From the NCBI RefSeq assembly GCF_004337695.1, contig NZ_SJXJ01000014.1:1-64000 (forward strand): DNA of 64,000 nucleotides. Direction: 5' to 3'. Positions 31,963-39,056 of this stretch are shown here, one piece after another. A program made the position numbers and the translations under genes. Position 1 is the stretch's first letter. Each line of letters begins with the position of its first letter. The notes below the pieces were generated by a model. The model ran no database searches and was not told the DNA's origin. It saw only the letters and a list, made by a program, of their open reading frames with translations. The DNA is from Tenacibaculum sp. M341. Lineage in GTDB: Bacteria > Bacteroidota > Bacteroidia > Flavobacteriales > Flavobacteriaceae.

Positions 31963-32002
31963 AAAATCACTCTAAAAATCACTTTTTAGAGTGATTTTTT
32001 AT
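31963..32002 (+). terminator. Strong Rho-independent terminator
   Basis: AAAATCACTCTAAAAA and TTTTTAGAGTGATTTT pair perfectly over 16 bp around TCAC, followed by TTATTT. It ends the peptide gene transcript; the remainder of 31850-32097 holds this hairpin and the promoter of the next operon. Confidence 0.85.
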
Positions 32003-32022
32003 TTAAAAAAGAATAAGTCCAA

Positions 32023-32073
32023 GACAAAGGAACTTTTGTCCAATTTTTGAGGAGTGATTCGGTTGCATCTTTG
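32023..32073 (+). promoter_or_regulatory. Promoter region with palindromic operator-like site
   Basis: A palindrome GACAAA-GGAACT-TTTGTC (32023-32040) lies just upstream of a TTG (32047-32049) and a -7-like CATCTTTG (32066-32073, one mismatch to TAnnTTTG). The layout suits a regulator binding next to the -33 element of the operon that starts at 32098. Confidence 0.45.
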
Positions 32074-32097
32074 TATCAGAATTAAAAACCAAGAATT

Positions 32098-32187
32098 ATG
32101 AGAGCAGAATATCATCATTGTCCGAATTGTTGGGGATACCAAGAATACGACGAACAAACAGAATTAAGTAATAAAGAATTAAATTAA
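32098..32187 (+). CDS. 29-residue micro-protein with CPNCW motif
   Basis: A short ORF from ATG 32098 to TAA 32185-32187 encodes MRAEYHHCPNCWGYQEYDE followed by a hydrophilic tail. The HHCPNCWGYQEYD core looks like half a zinc ribbon (CxxC with nearby His). The ORF lies between a promoter and the AhpD-like gene, which starts 13 bp after its stop, and the same AATTATG start context precedes both. I recall tiny CPNCWG proteins upstream of similar genes in other Flavobacteria. It is too short for standard gene callers. Confidence 0.6.
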   Translation: MRAEYHHCPNCWGYQEYDEQTELSNKELN

Positions 32188-32200
32188 AAATAAAGAAATT

Positions 32201-32758
32201 ATGAGTACAAGAATTGAAACATTAAACCCAGAAACAACAACAGGAAAATCTAAAGAATTATTTGACGCAGTTCAAAACAAATTAGGATTTATTCCAAACC
32301 TTATTAAAGTATTTGGTAATTCTCCAGCAACTTTACAAAGTTATTTGTCATTAGGAGAGTTAACAGCAAGTGGTAACTTTTCAAATAAGTTTAGAGAGCA
32401 ATTAGCTTTAGCTATTGCAGAAGAAAACAACTGTAACTACTGTTTATCTGCTCATACAGCAATAGGGAAAATGAACGGTTTAACAGATGAGCAAACAGAA
32501 TTAAATAGACAAGGTCGTTCTGCGGATGCTAAAACAGAAGTAGGATTAAAATTAGCTCAAAGTATTACAAAACACAGAGGAAATATTTCTACAGAAGAGC
32601 TTAATGAAGCTAAAGCTGCAGGGTATACTGATGGAGATATTTTAGAAATTGTTTTAAATGTGGTTTCTAATACATTAACAAATTATGTAAACCATATTGC
32701 AGAAACAGAAATTGATTTTCCAAAAGTAGAAGCAGGAAAATTCTCAGTGAATTCATAA
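32201..32758 (+). CDS. Carboxymuconolactone decarboxylase family protein (AhpD-like peroxidase)
   Basis: The 185-residue all-helical protein has the AhpD-type motif AIAEENNCNYCLSAHTAIG with the CxxC pair C78/C81 and His85, the proton-relay residues of alkylhydroperoxidase. It is likely a cytosolic thiol peroxidase or oxidative-stress protein rather than a decarboxylase. It sits in an operon after the CPNCW micro-protein and before a small exported cupredoxin-like protein 45 bp downstream. Confidence 0.9.
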   Translation: MSTRIETLNPETTTGKSKELFDAVQNKLGFIPNLIKVFGNSPATLQSYLSLGELTASGNFSNKFREQLALAIAEENNCNYCLSAHTAIGKMNGLTDEQTELNRQGRSADAKTEVGLKLAQSITKHRGNISTEELNEAKAAGYTDGDILEIVLNVVSNTLTNYVNHIAETEIDFPKVEAGKFSVNS

Positions 32759-32803
32759 AACAAAAAACAATAAAAATTATTTAAATATTTAAACACTAAA
32801 ATC

Positions 32804-33166
32804 ATGAAAAAATTTATCGCAATATTATTCTTTGCTGTTGGAGTAGCATTTAATGTAAACGCACAAGAAGCTAAAACTGTAGCATTAGAACAAACAAAAG
32901 GAGAGTTTACTCAAAAAGCATTAACATTATCAGAAGGAACTTACATTTTTGAAATTGCAAATTCAAATGTAGGTATTGACGTAGGATTTGTATTAGCTCC
33001 AAAAGGAAAAACTGATCAAGCAAATCATATTCAAAATGCGTATGTTACTTCATTAGTAAAAAACAATTCAAAGTCAACTTCTAAGAAAGTAACATTAAAA
33101 AAAGGAGAGTATGTGTATTTCTGTCCTTTAAATAAAACCCCACAATACACGCTAATTGTAGAGTAA
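32804..33166 (+). CDS. Small exported cupredoxin-like protein
   Basis: The 120-residue protein has a clear signal peptide (MKKFIAILFFAVGVAFNVNA) and a beta-rich mature domain: TYIFEIANSNVGIDVGFVLAP, VTLKKGEYVYFCPLNKTPQYTLIVE. The order of strands and the late YxYxCPL resemble cupredoxins, but the usual ligand set (His, Cys, His, Met) is not complete: there is a single Cys and no His after it. It may be a metal-free cupredoxin fold. The operon position after an AhpD-like peroxidase suggests a stress or redox role in the envelope. Confidence 0.65.
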   Translation: MKKFIAILFFAVGVAFNVNAQEAKTVALEQTKGEFTQKALTLSEGTYIFEIANSNVGIDVGFVLAPKGKTDQANHIQNAYVTSLVKNNSKSTSKKVTLKKGEYVYFCPLNKTPQYTLIVE

Positions 33167-33191
33167 ATAATTGAGGTTATTTTGCATGTAT

Positions 33192-33226
33192 AAAAATCGA
33201 AAGAGAAATCTTTCGATTTTTTTTTT
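33192..33226 (+). terminator. Rho-independent terminator
   Basis: AAATCGAAAGA and TCTTTCGATTT pair around GAAA (a stable tetraloop) and are followed by a T-run. It ends the micro-protein/AhpD-like/cupredoxin-like operon. Confidence 0.9.
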
Positions 33227-33292
33227 GAAAAAAAGGTAGGGTAAAAAAAAGTATGGCTGTACTATATGCGTATAACAGTAAAATAATTAAAA

Positions 33293-33970
33293 ATGAGGTT
33301 TATAAAATTACCTTTTATAGCATGTTTATGTTTATTTATAAGTTGTATTAGTGAAGAAAATGTAGTAGTGAATCCAGGGGCTTCACAAGAGGAAGAAGGT
33401 ATAATTGTAAAATTCGATTTTGAAGAAGGTAATGAAGGTTTTGTAGGGCATTATTTAGGAGATGCAATAGAAGATGAAGTAGTTACCGATTTAGATGGGG
33501 TTGATATAACTTGCGGAACCCTTTACAGAGGTGAGAGCTCAGATTTTGGAGAATGGAAAGGATATGACTTCAAAGGAAATGATACTCATTTTTTAGGATT
33601 AGACATGGGAAGATGTGGAGGATATTTTGATGCAGCTGTAAAAACACAGTTTATTATTAATAAAGATTTAGCTAAAGAAAAAACAAAAATTAAGTTTAAA
33701 TATTACATGCCAGGTGATTTTACTGATTGGGGTAATAATACTTATGAAGTAAATATTTACATAGAAAAAAGCGATGTGCAATATTCAGGGGAAGATTCTG
33801 AGTTTAAATATGTAGAAAAGTTTAAAGTATCAGTAGATGAAAAAGGTTGGGTAGCTTATGCTAAAAACCTTTCAAATGATTTACCACAAGGAGCTTATAA
33901 CTTAGTAGTTGAAATTGTAGGATCATCTGCTGCTGTTGATGATATAAGATTGGTAGAAGAAGAGGAATAA
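33293..33970 (+). CDS. Lipoprotein of unknown function
   Basis: The 225-residue protein has a lipoprotein signal (MRFIKLPFIACLCLFISC, lipobox FISC with Cys18). The mature part is acidic and beta-rich (IVKFDFEEGNEGFVGHYLG, FLGLDMGRCGGYFDAAVKTQF, YNLVVEIVGSSAAVDDIRLVEE), with the look of a jelly-roll or carbohydrate-binding fold, in which a FDFE...G start and a DDIRL end are common. It precedes the ECF sigma gene but is separated from it by a terminator, so it is probably not in that operon. The family is not recognised. Confidence 0.6.
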   Translation: MRFIKLPFIACLCLFISCISEENVVVNPGASQEEEGIIVKFDFEEGNEGFVGHYLGDAIEDEVVTDLDGVDITCGTLYRGESSDFGEWKGYDFKGNDTHFLGLDMGRCGGYFDAAVKTQFIINKDLAKEKTKIKFKYYMPGDFTDWGNNTYEVNIYIEKSDVQYSGEDSEFKYVEKFKVSVDEKGWVAYAKNLSNDLPQGAYNLVVEIVGSSAAVDDIRLVEEEE

Positions 33971-34002
33971 AGTTAAAGTTAGTTGATTTTCCACAAAGTG
34001 AT

Positions 34003-34055
34003 AAGCAGTAGTTAAACATCATGTTTGTTATTAACGTTTAAACTACTGCTTTAAC
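34003..34055 (+). terminator. Long hairpin, probable terminator
   Basis: AAGCAGTAGTT (34003-34013) pairs with AACTACTGCTT (34041-34051); the adjoining bases continue the stem with a one-base slip, and TTAACTT follows. It separates the lipoprotein gene from the sigma-factor operon. Confidence 0.6.
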
Positions 34056-34099
34056 TTAAAAATCAGAACGTTGATAAGGTAAACTTTATAAAAAAAATG

Positions 34100-34107
34100 T
34101 AATTTTG
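34100..34107 (+). promoter_or_regulatory. -7 box (TAATTTTG) of the ECF sigma operon
   Basis: A perfect TAnnTTTG octamer ends 5 nt before the ATG at 34113, implying a leaderless mRNA. A TTG at 34071-34073 is 26 bp upstream, longer than usual. Confidence 0.45.
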
Positions 34108-34112
34108 CCTTA

Positions 34113-34631
34113 ATGAAAGAAAGTGAGAAATCATTATGTGAATCGAAGGTATTCGAAGAAGTTTATAAAACTCATGTAACAGCTTTGCGCAACTATGTCT
34201 ACTACAAATCAGGAGATATAGATGTGGCTGAAGATATTGTTCAAGAGTGTTTTATGAAAATATGGAAGAATTGTGCTAAAATTATTTTTTCAACAGTAAA
34301 ATCGTTGTTGTATAAAATGGCATCTAATTCTTTTTTAAACATGGTTTCTCATAAAAAAGTAGTTTTAGAGCATCAAAAATTATCAGTAAACAATAAAAAC
34401 TCAACAAATGAAAATCCTGAGTTTTTATTAGAAGAAAAAGAGTTTTTGAAAAAACTACAAAACGCAATTGCAGATTTATCTGACAAAGAGAGAGAAGTTT
34501 TTTTATTAAATAGAATAGATAAGAAAAAATACAGAGAGATAGCTGAATTACTAAACATATCAGTAAAAGCAGTAGAGAAGAGGATGAGCAGTGCTCTTAA
34601 GAAGTTACGAACAAAAATAGAAGGGATATAA
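34113..34631 (+). CDS. ECF-type RNA polymerase sigma factor
   Basis: The 172-residue protein has sigma region 2 (ALRNYVYYKSGDIDVAEDIV and QECFMKIWKN, about 22-54) and region 4 (LSDKEREVFLLNRIDKKKYREIAELLNISVKAVEKRMSSALKKLR, about 122-168). It lacks regions 1 and 3, as ECF sigma factors do. With the FecR-like gene 4 bp downstream and an STN-domain receptor after that, it forms a cell-surface signalling module: the receptor binds its ligand, FecR releases the sigma factor, and the sigma factor transcribes the receptor operon. Confidence 0.93.
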   Translation: MKESEKSLCESKVFEEVYKTHVTALRNYVYYKSGDIDVAEDIVQECFMKIWKNCAKIIFSTVKSLLYKMASNSFLNMVSHKKVVLEHQKLSVNNKNSTNENPEFLLEEKEFLKKLQNAIADLSDKEREVFLLNRIDKKKYREIAELLNISVKAVEKRMSSALKKLRTKIEGI

Positions 34632-34635
34632 GTTG

Positions 34636-35553
34636 ATGGAAAATCAAGAATTCGACATGTTATTAAACAAGTATATTGAGGGATCTATTTCTTCTACTGA
34701 ATTGGACATATTAAAATCATTAGAAGAATTTAATAGTTACCAAAAAATATTAGATTATTCTACAGAGTTTAAAGCGCCAACAATTGATGTAGATGCTTCA
34801 TTTAAAAACTTTTTAGCGAAAACTGAAAAGGAAGAGAAAAATGAGGTGCCTGTATTTACGCTAAAAAGAAGTTATATAGTTTCTGGTATTGCAGCAGCTC
34901 TTTTATTATTTTTTGGTTTGTTTCAGTTTTTAAACTTTAATAAAACTTATGAAACAGGTTTTGGAGAGCAATTAGCAGTTATGTTACCAGATAGTTCAGA
35001 GGTAGTTTTAAATGCGAGTTCATCTGTATCATTTAGTGAGAAAAAATGGAATGAAACAAGAACGATAAATCTTGAAGGAGAAGCATTTTTTAAAGTAAAA
35101 AAAGGAAGCAAATTTACAGTAGTTACCAATGAAGGTAATGTGAGTGTTTTAGGAACACAGTTTAATGTAAACGAATATAAGAACTTCTTAGAAGTACAGT
35201 GTTTTGAGGGTAAGGTGTTGGTTGAGAGAAACAATAAAAAACACATTTTAACAAGAGGAAAGGCAGTACGACAGATTAATGAAGATGAATTTGAAGAGTG
35301 GAATTTTGTTGAAAGTAATCCTTCTTGGAAAAACTTTGAAAGCACATTCAATAATACTCCACTTGTATTTATTATAGAAAATATGAAAAAAATGTATGGG
35401 GTAGAAGTCGTTTCAGAAAATATAAATCTTGAGAAACGTTTTTCAGGGAGCATATCTAATACAGATATAAAAATAGCTTTAGAAACAATTTCTAATTCTA
35501 TGAATCTTAATTACTCCATAGAAAAAAATAAAGTGATACTTCGAAATAAATAG
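34636..35553 (+). CDS. FecR-family transmembrane anti-sigma/signal transducer
   Basis: The 305-residue inner-membrane protein has a cytosolic N-terminal part (1-75), one helix (about 80-97, IVSGIAAALLLFFGLFQFL) and a periplasmic FecR domain: GEQLAVMLPDSSEVVLNASS, LEGEAFFKVKKGSKFTV and VLGTQFNVNEY are the classical blocks. The C-terminal region with FSGSISNTDIKIALETISNS is the DUF4974-type secretin-like part that contacts the receptor STN domain. The ATG at 34636 is used; a TTG lies 3 bp earlier. Confidence 0.94.
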   Translation: MENQEFDMLLNKYIEGSISSTELDILKSLEEFNSYQKILDYSTEFKAPTIDVDASFKNFLAKTEKEEKNEVPVFTLKRSYIVSGIAAALLLFFGLFQFLNFNKTYETGFGEQLAVMLPDSSEVVLNASSSVSFSEKKWNETRTINLEGEAFFKVKKGSKFTVVTNEGNVSVLGTQFNVNEYKNFLEVQCFEGKVLVERNNKKHILTRGKAVRQINEDEFEEWNFVESNPSWKNFESTFNNTPLVFIIENMKKMYGVEVVSENINLEKRFSGSISNTDIKIALETISNSMNLNYSIEKNKVILRNK

Positions 35554-35554
35554 A

Positions 35555-38125
35555 ATGTTTAAATTTAAGCTGTTAATCATCTCTTTCTTGTTAGCAACTA
35601 CAATTTTTGCACAAGAAAAAGAGAAGGTGTCTTTAAAAGAGATATTAAATACTCTTGAAAACACATTTAATATCAAGTTTTCATTTTCTGAAGAAGTGGT
35701 GAATTCTAAATCGATGTTTCTTAAGAAAAATGACAAAGAGTTATTAAGTAAACTGTTGTCTGAAATAGAGTTAAAAACAGGATTAGAAATAAAAAAAATT
35801 AGCGACCGTTATTACACCGTATCTGAAAAGCTTGATAAAATAACTATTTGTGGTTATATATATGATGCTGAAACTAAACAAGTACTTACAGATGCTACCG
35901 CAATTACGAATACAAATAAAGGTGTCGGAACAAATTCAAAAGGATATTTTGAATTAAAAAATCTTCAAGCTAAAGATTCAATAACCATATCATTTATAGG
36001 ATATACTGATATTAAAAAATCAGTTAGAGATTTACCACAAGGAGACTGCGTTAAGTTATTTTTACAAGAAGATGTTAATACGCTAAATGAAGTAATTATT
36101 TCTAGCTATTTAACAAATGGAGTTGTAAAGAAAAACGATGGTGCAATTACGTTAATTCCTAGAAAACAAGGGGTTTTGCCTGGTTTAACTGAGGCAGATG
36201 TATTGTTAAGTACTCAGCAATTACCAGGAATACAAAGCCCAATAGAAAATGCATCAGGAATTCATATTAGAGGTGGAACTCCAGATCAGAATTTAATTTT
36301 ATTTGATGGAATAAAATTATACAATACCTCTCACTTTTTTGGATCAATTTCAGCGTTTAACCCTTATGTTGTTGATAATGTTACAGTGTATAAAAATGCA
36401 TCAAATGCGAAATATGGAAATCATATTGCTGGGGTTATAGATATTGAAACCATGACAGATGTTCCTGAAAAAATGAGCATTGGAGCAGGTTTTAATTTTA
36501 CCAATGCAGATGTAAATGCAACTATTCCGATAGGTAAAAAATTAGGAGTGCAGTTTTCTTTCAGACGTTCAATTTCTGATTTGTTAGATACTCCAACGTT
36601 TGATAAACTTTCTCAAAAAGTATTTCAAAATACAGCAATTGCTGATGGAGAAACACAGGCAGAAGAACAGCCTTTTATAGAAGATGAAAATAATTTTAGT
36701 TTCATTGATTTTAATACCAAAGTAATTTATCAACTTAACGATAAGAATAAAATATCACTACAACAAATTAGAATTAAAAATGATTTGGAGTATGAATTGA
36801 ACAACGAGGCTGATAATCAATCTCGATTCGATTTTATTGACATTCAAAATGAAGGTTATGGTATAACTTGGAATAGAGATTGGAACGAAAATTTATCTCA
36901 AGAAACAGGGGCGCATTATACAAATTATAAGTTGTTTTATGATGGTAACAAAAAAAGAGATAATATAATTTATGATTCAACAATCAAGAACAATGAGATT
37001 AAAGAATTTACTTTTAGTACTATTTTTAATCAAAAGTTAAATGATATAAGTGAACTTAATTTTGGTTATCAATTTACACACAGTGATATTTCATTTAGTT
37101 TAGAACAAGAAAACACAGATTTTCCTTCAAGTACTACTAATAAAGATAAAAAGATAAATAATCAACAAACATTATTGGCAGAATATGTGTTAAGTAAATC
37201 CAAAAAATATAATTTTAATATTGGAGGTCGTGTTAGCTATATGCCTTTATTAAAGAAGACTTTTTTAGAACCTAGGGTATATGGAAGAGTTCAGGTACTT
37301 CCATCTTTTTGGTTAAATGCTTCAGGAGAGATAAAACAGCAATATACAAGTAAAATTATTGAGTTTTTTACTTCTGATTTTGGTTTAGAAAATGAATTGT
37401 GGGCAATTTCAAATGGTAAAGATATTCCTGTTTTAAAAAGTCAACAAGTAACTTTTGGAGTATTATTTGAAAAAAAGGGGTGGTTGTTAGATACAGAGGC
37501 CTATTATAAAAAAGTAGATGGTTTAACTTCATTATCAACAGGATTTGACAATACGAGTGGAGAGAGTATTTATAATGGAAATGCAACAATTTTAGGTGTT
37601 GATGTATTGGCGAAAAAAAATTGGAATAAAGATATAAGTACTTGGATAAGTTATAGTTTTGGAGAGAGTACCTTAGATTCTTTTGGTTTTAATCAAGGAA
37701 AGTCTTTTAAAGGGAATTTTAATATTTCTAATTCATTATACGTAGCTCAACAAATTGGTTTTGGAAATTTTGATTTTTCTTTGGGATGGACATTTAGGAA
37801 TGGTTTACCATTTAGTGAAGTTGTAAATAGCGAACTGTCAGAAGCTCAGTTTGAAATACAAGAATTAAAAGGTTTTAATCAGAGTTCGTTGCCTCATTTT
37901 CATCGTTTAGATGCCTCCGCAACGTATGAATTTTATTGGAATAAGAAACGAAATATAAAATCCAAAGTAGGAGTTTCATTCATTAATATTTATGATCGAA
38001 GAAATATTTTAAGAAGGACCTATGAGAAAACTAAAGACCCTGTTACGTCTTCTAAATTAATAAATACTGTAGATACGTTTTCATTAGGTTTTACTCCTAA
38101 CGTAGTATTTAGAATTCAGTTTTAG
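35555..38125 (+). CDS. TonB-dependent receptor with STN signalling domain (FecA/SusC-like transducer)
   Basis: The 856-residue protein has a signal peptide (MFKFKLLIISFLLATTIFAQ), an STN domain (about 25-95; VSLKEILNTLENTFNIKFSF), a CarboxypepD_reg-like domain (about 103-185), a plug (about 200-310; GIHIRGGTPDQNLILFDGIK) and a barrel ending in VVFRIQF. The STN domain and the adjacent sigma/FecR genes mark it as a transducing receptor. Its ATG is 1 bp after the FecR stop. There is no SusD gene next to it, so it belongs to the FecR-regulated STN receptors without a lipoprotein lid. The ligand is unknown. Confidence 0.93.
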   Translation: MFKFKLLIISFLLATTIFAQEKEKVSLKEILNTLENTFNIKFSFSEEVVNSKSMFLKKNDKELLSKLLSEIELKTGLEIKKISDRYYTVSEKLDKITICGYIYDAETKQVLTDATAITNTNKGVGTNSKGYFELKNLQAKDSITISFIGYTDIKKSVRDLPQGDCVKLFLQEDVNTLNEVIISSYLTNGVVKKNDGAITLIPRKQGVLPGLTEADVLLSTQQLPGIQSPIENASGIHIRGGTPDQNLILFDGIKLYNTSHFFGSISAFNPYVVDNVTVYKNASNAKYGNHIAGVIDIETMTDVPEKMSIGAGFNFTNADVNATIPIGKKLGVQFSFRRSISDLLDTPTFDKLSQKVFQNTAIADGETQAEEQPFIEDENNFSFIDFNTKVIYQLNDKNKISLQQIRIKNDLEYELNNEADNQSRFDFIDIQNEGYGITWNRDWNENLSQETGAHYTNYKLFYDGNKKRDNIIYDSTIKNNEIKEFTFSTIFNQKLNDISELNFGYQFTHSDISFSLEQENTDFPSSTTNKDKKINNQQTLLAEYVLSKSKKYNFNIGGRVSYMPLLKKTFLEPRVYGRVQVLPSFWLNASGEIKQQYTSKIIEFFTSDFGLENELWAISNGKDIPVLKSQQVTFGVLFEKKGWLLDTEAYYKKVDGLTSLSTGFDNTSGESIYNGNATILGVDVLAKKNWNKDISTWISYSFGESTLDSFGFNQGKSFKGNFNISNSLYVAQQIGFGNFDFSLGWTFRNGLPFSEVVNSELSEAQFEIQELKGFNQSSLPHFHRLDASATYEFYWNKKRNIKSKVGVSFINIYDRRNILRRTYEKTKDPVTSSKLINTVDTFSLGFTPNVVFRIQF

Positions 38126-38191
38126 TTATAAAATTGCTAATTAATTTTTTTGGAACAGTAATTGTCGTACTTTTTTTATAAGTTTGAGATT

Positions 38192-38968
38192 ATGAAAAAC
38201 AAAATTCTAATTTTTACAATTCTATTAAGTACAATATTAAGCTTTAGTCAAGAAAAAGTTACAGCTTTTCAAGACGGAGAATGGCTTAGGTATAGAATGA
38301 GTTACAGCGGATTTTTAAAAGCAGGAACTGCAACTTTAGAACTTAAAGAAGAAAATTTAGAAGGTAAAAAGGTATTGCATGCGTTGGGTCATGGAGAAAC
38401 TTCTAGTGTTGTTGGATGGTTTTTTAAAGTAGACGATACTTATGAAAGTTATTTTGATGTAGAAGAAGTAAAACCTTACTTGTTTAAAAGAAAAATTGAT
38501 GAAGGAGGATATAAAAAACATAAGCATGTAACTTTTGATTATGATAAAAACACTGCTTTTGTAGAAGATTTTATCAGCAAAAAAGACACCATCATATCTA
38601 TTAATGGTCCACAAGATATGATTTCAACATTTTACTTTTTAAGAAATCATGATACTAAAAACATGAAAAAAGGAGATGAAATAGATGTTGATATGTTTTT
38701 AGACAATAAAAATTTCCCTTTTAAACTTCATTTTTTAGGTTACGAAACTCTTAAAACCAAGTTTGGTAAAATTAAAACACAAAAATTTAGACCTTTGGTA
38801 CAAGCAGGAAGAGTTTTTAAAGCCAATGAAAGTGTTACACTTTGGATTACTGCTGATGATAATAAAATACCAATTAAAATGAAAGCTTCTTTGGCTGTAG
38901 GTTCTTTGAGGGCTGAATTAGAGGCTTATAAAGGATTGGCTAACCCATTCGAAATCGTTTTCGACTAA
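38192..38968 (+). CDS. Exported DUF3108-family protein
   Basis: The 258-residue protein has a signal peptide (MKNKILIFTILLSTILSFSQ) and then the DUF3108 pattern: FQDGEWLRYRMSYSGFLKAGTATLELKEE, DDTYESYFD, FDYDKNTAFVEDF, PQDMISTFYFLRNHD, and a C-terminal VTLWITADDNKIPIKMKASLAVGSLRAELEAYKG. The family is periplasmic and beta-rich, with no known activity. It lies 66 bp after the receptor gene and before the M23 peptidase, a neighbourhood that could mean an envelope-maintenance role. The ATG at 38192 is chosen because it starts the signal peptide. Confidence 0.88.
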   Translation: MKNKILIFTILLSTILSFSQEKVTAFQDGEWLRYRMSYSGFLKAGTATLELKEENLEGKKVLHALGHGETSSVVGWFFKVDDTYESYFDVEEVKPYLFKRKIDEGGYKKHKHVTFDYDKNTAFVEDFISKKDTIISINGPQDMISTFYFLRNHDTKNMKKGDEIDVDMFLDNKNFPFKLHFLGYETLKTKFGKIKTQKFRPLVQAGRVFKANESVTLWITADDNKIPIKMKASLAVGSLRAELEAYKGLANPFEIVFD

Positions 38969-39017
38969 ATTAGTGTTAGTTAGTTGTTAAAGTAACACGC
39001 CCAAATACTTTTATTTG

Positions 39018-39025
39018 TACATTTG
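39018..39025 (+). promoter_or_regulatory. -7 box (TACATTTG) of the M23 peptidase/pgi transcript
   Basis: A perfect TAnnTTTG octamer lies 31 nt before the TTG start at 39057. It overlaps the beginning of a longer in-frame ORF, which argues that the longer start is not used. Confidence 0.45.
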
Positions 39026-39056
39026 CTTTTGTCATAAAAATAAAAAAAGCAAATTT

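Noticed and set aside
34947-35453. Minus-strand ORF of 168 codons inside the FecR gene.
   Set aside because: It lies antisense to a canonical FecR domain and its sequence is Ser/Phe-rich as expected of a reverse reading of that gene.
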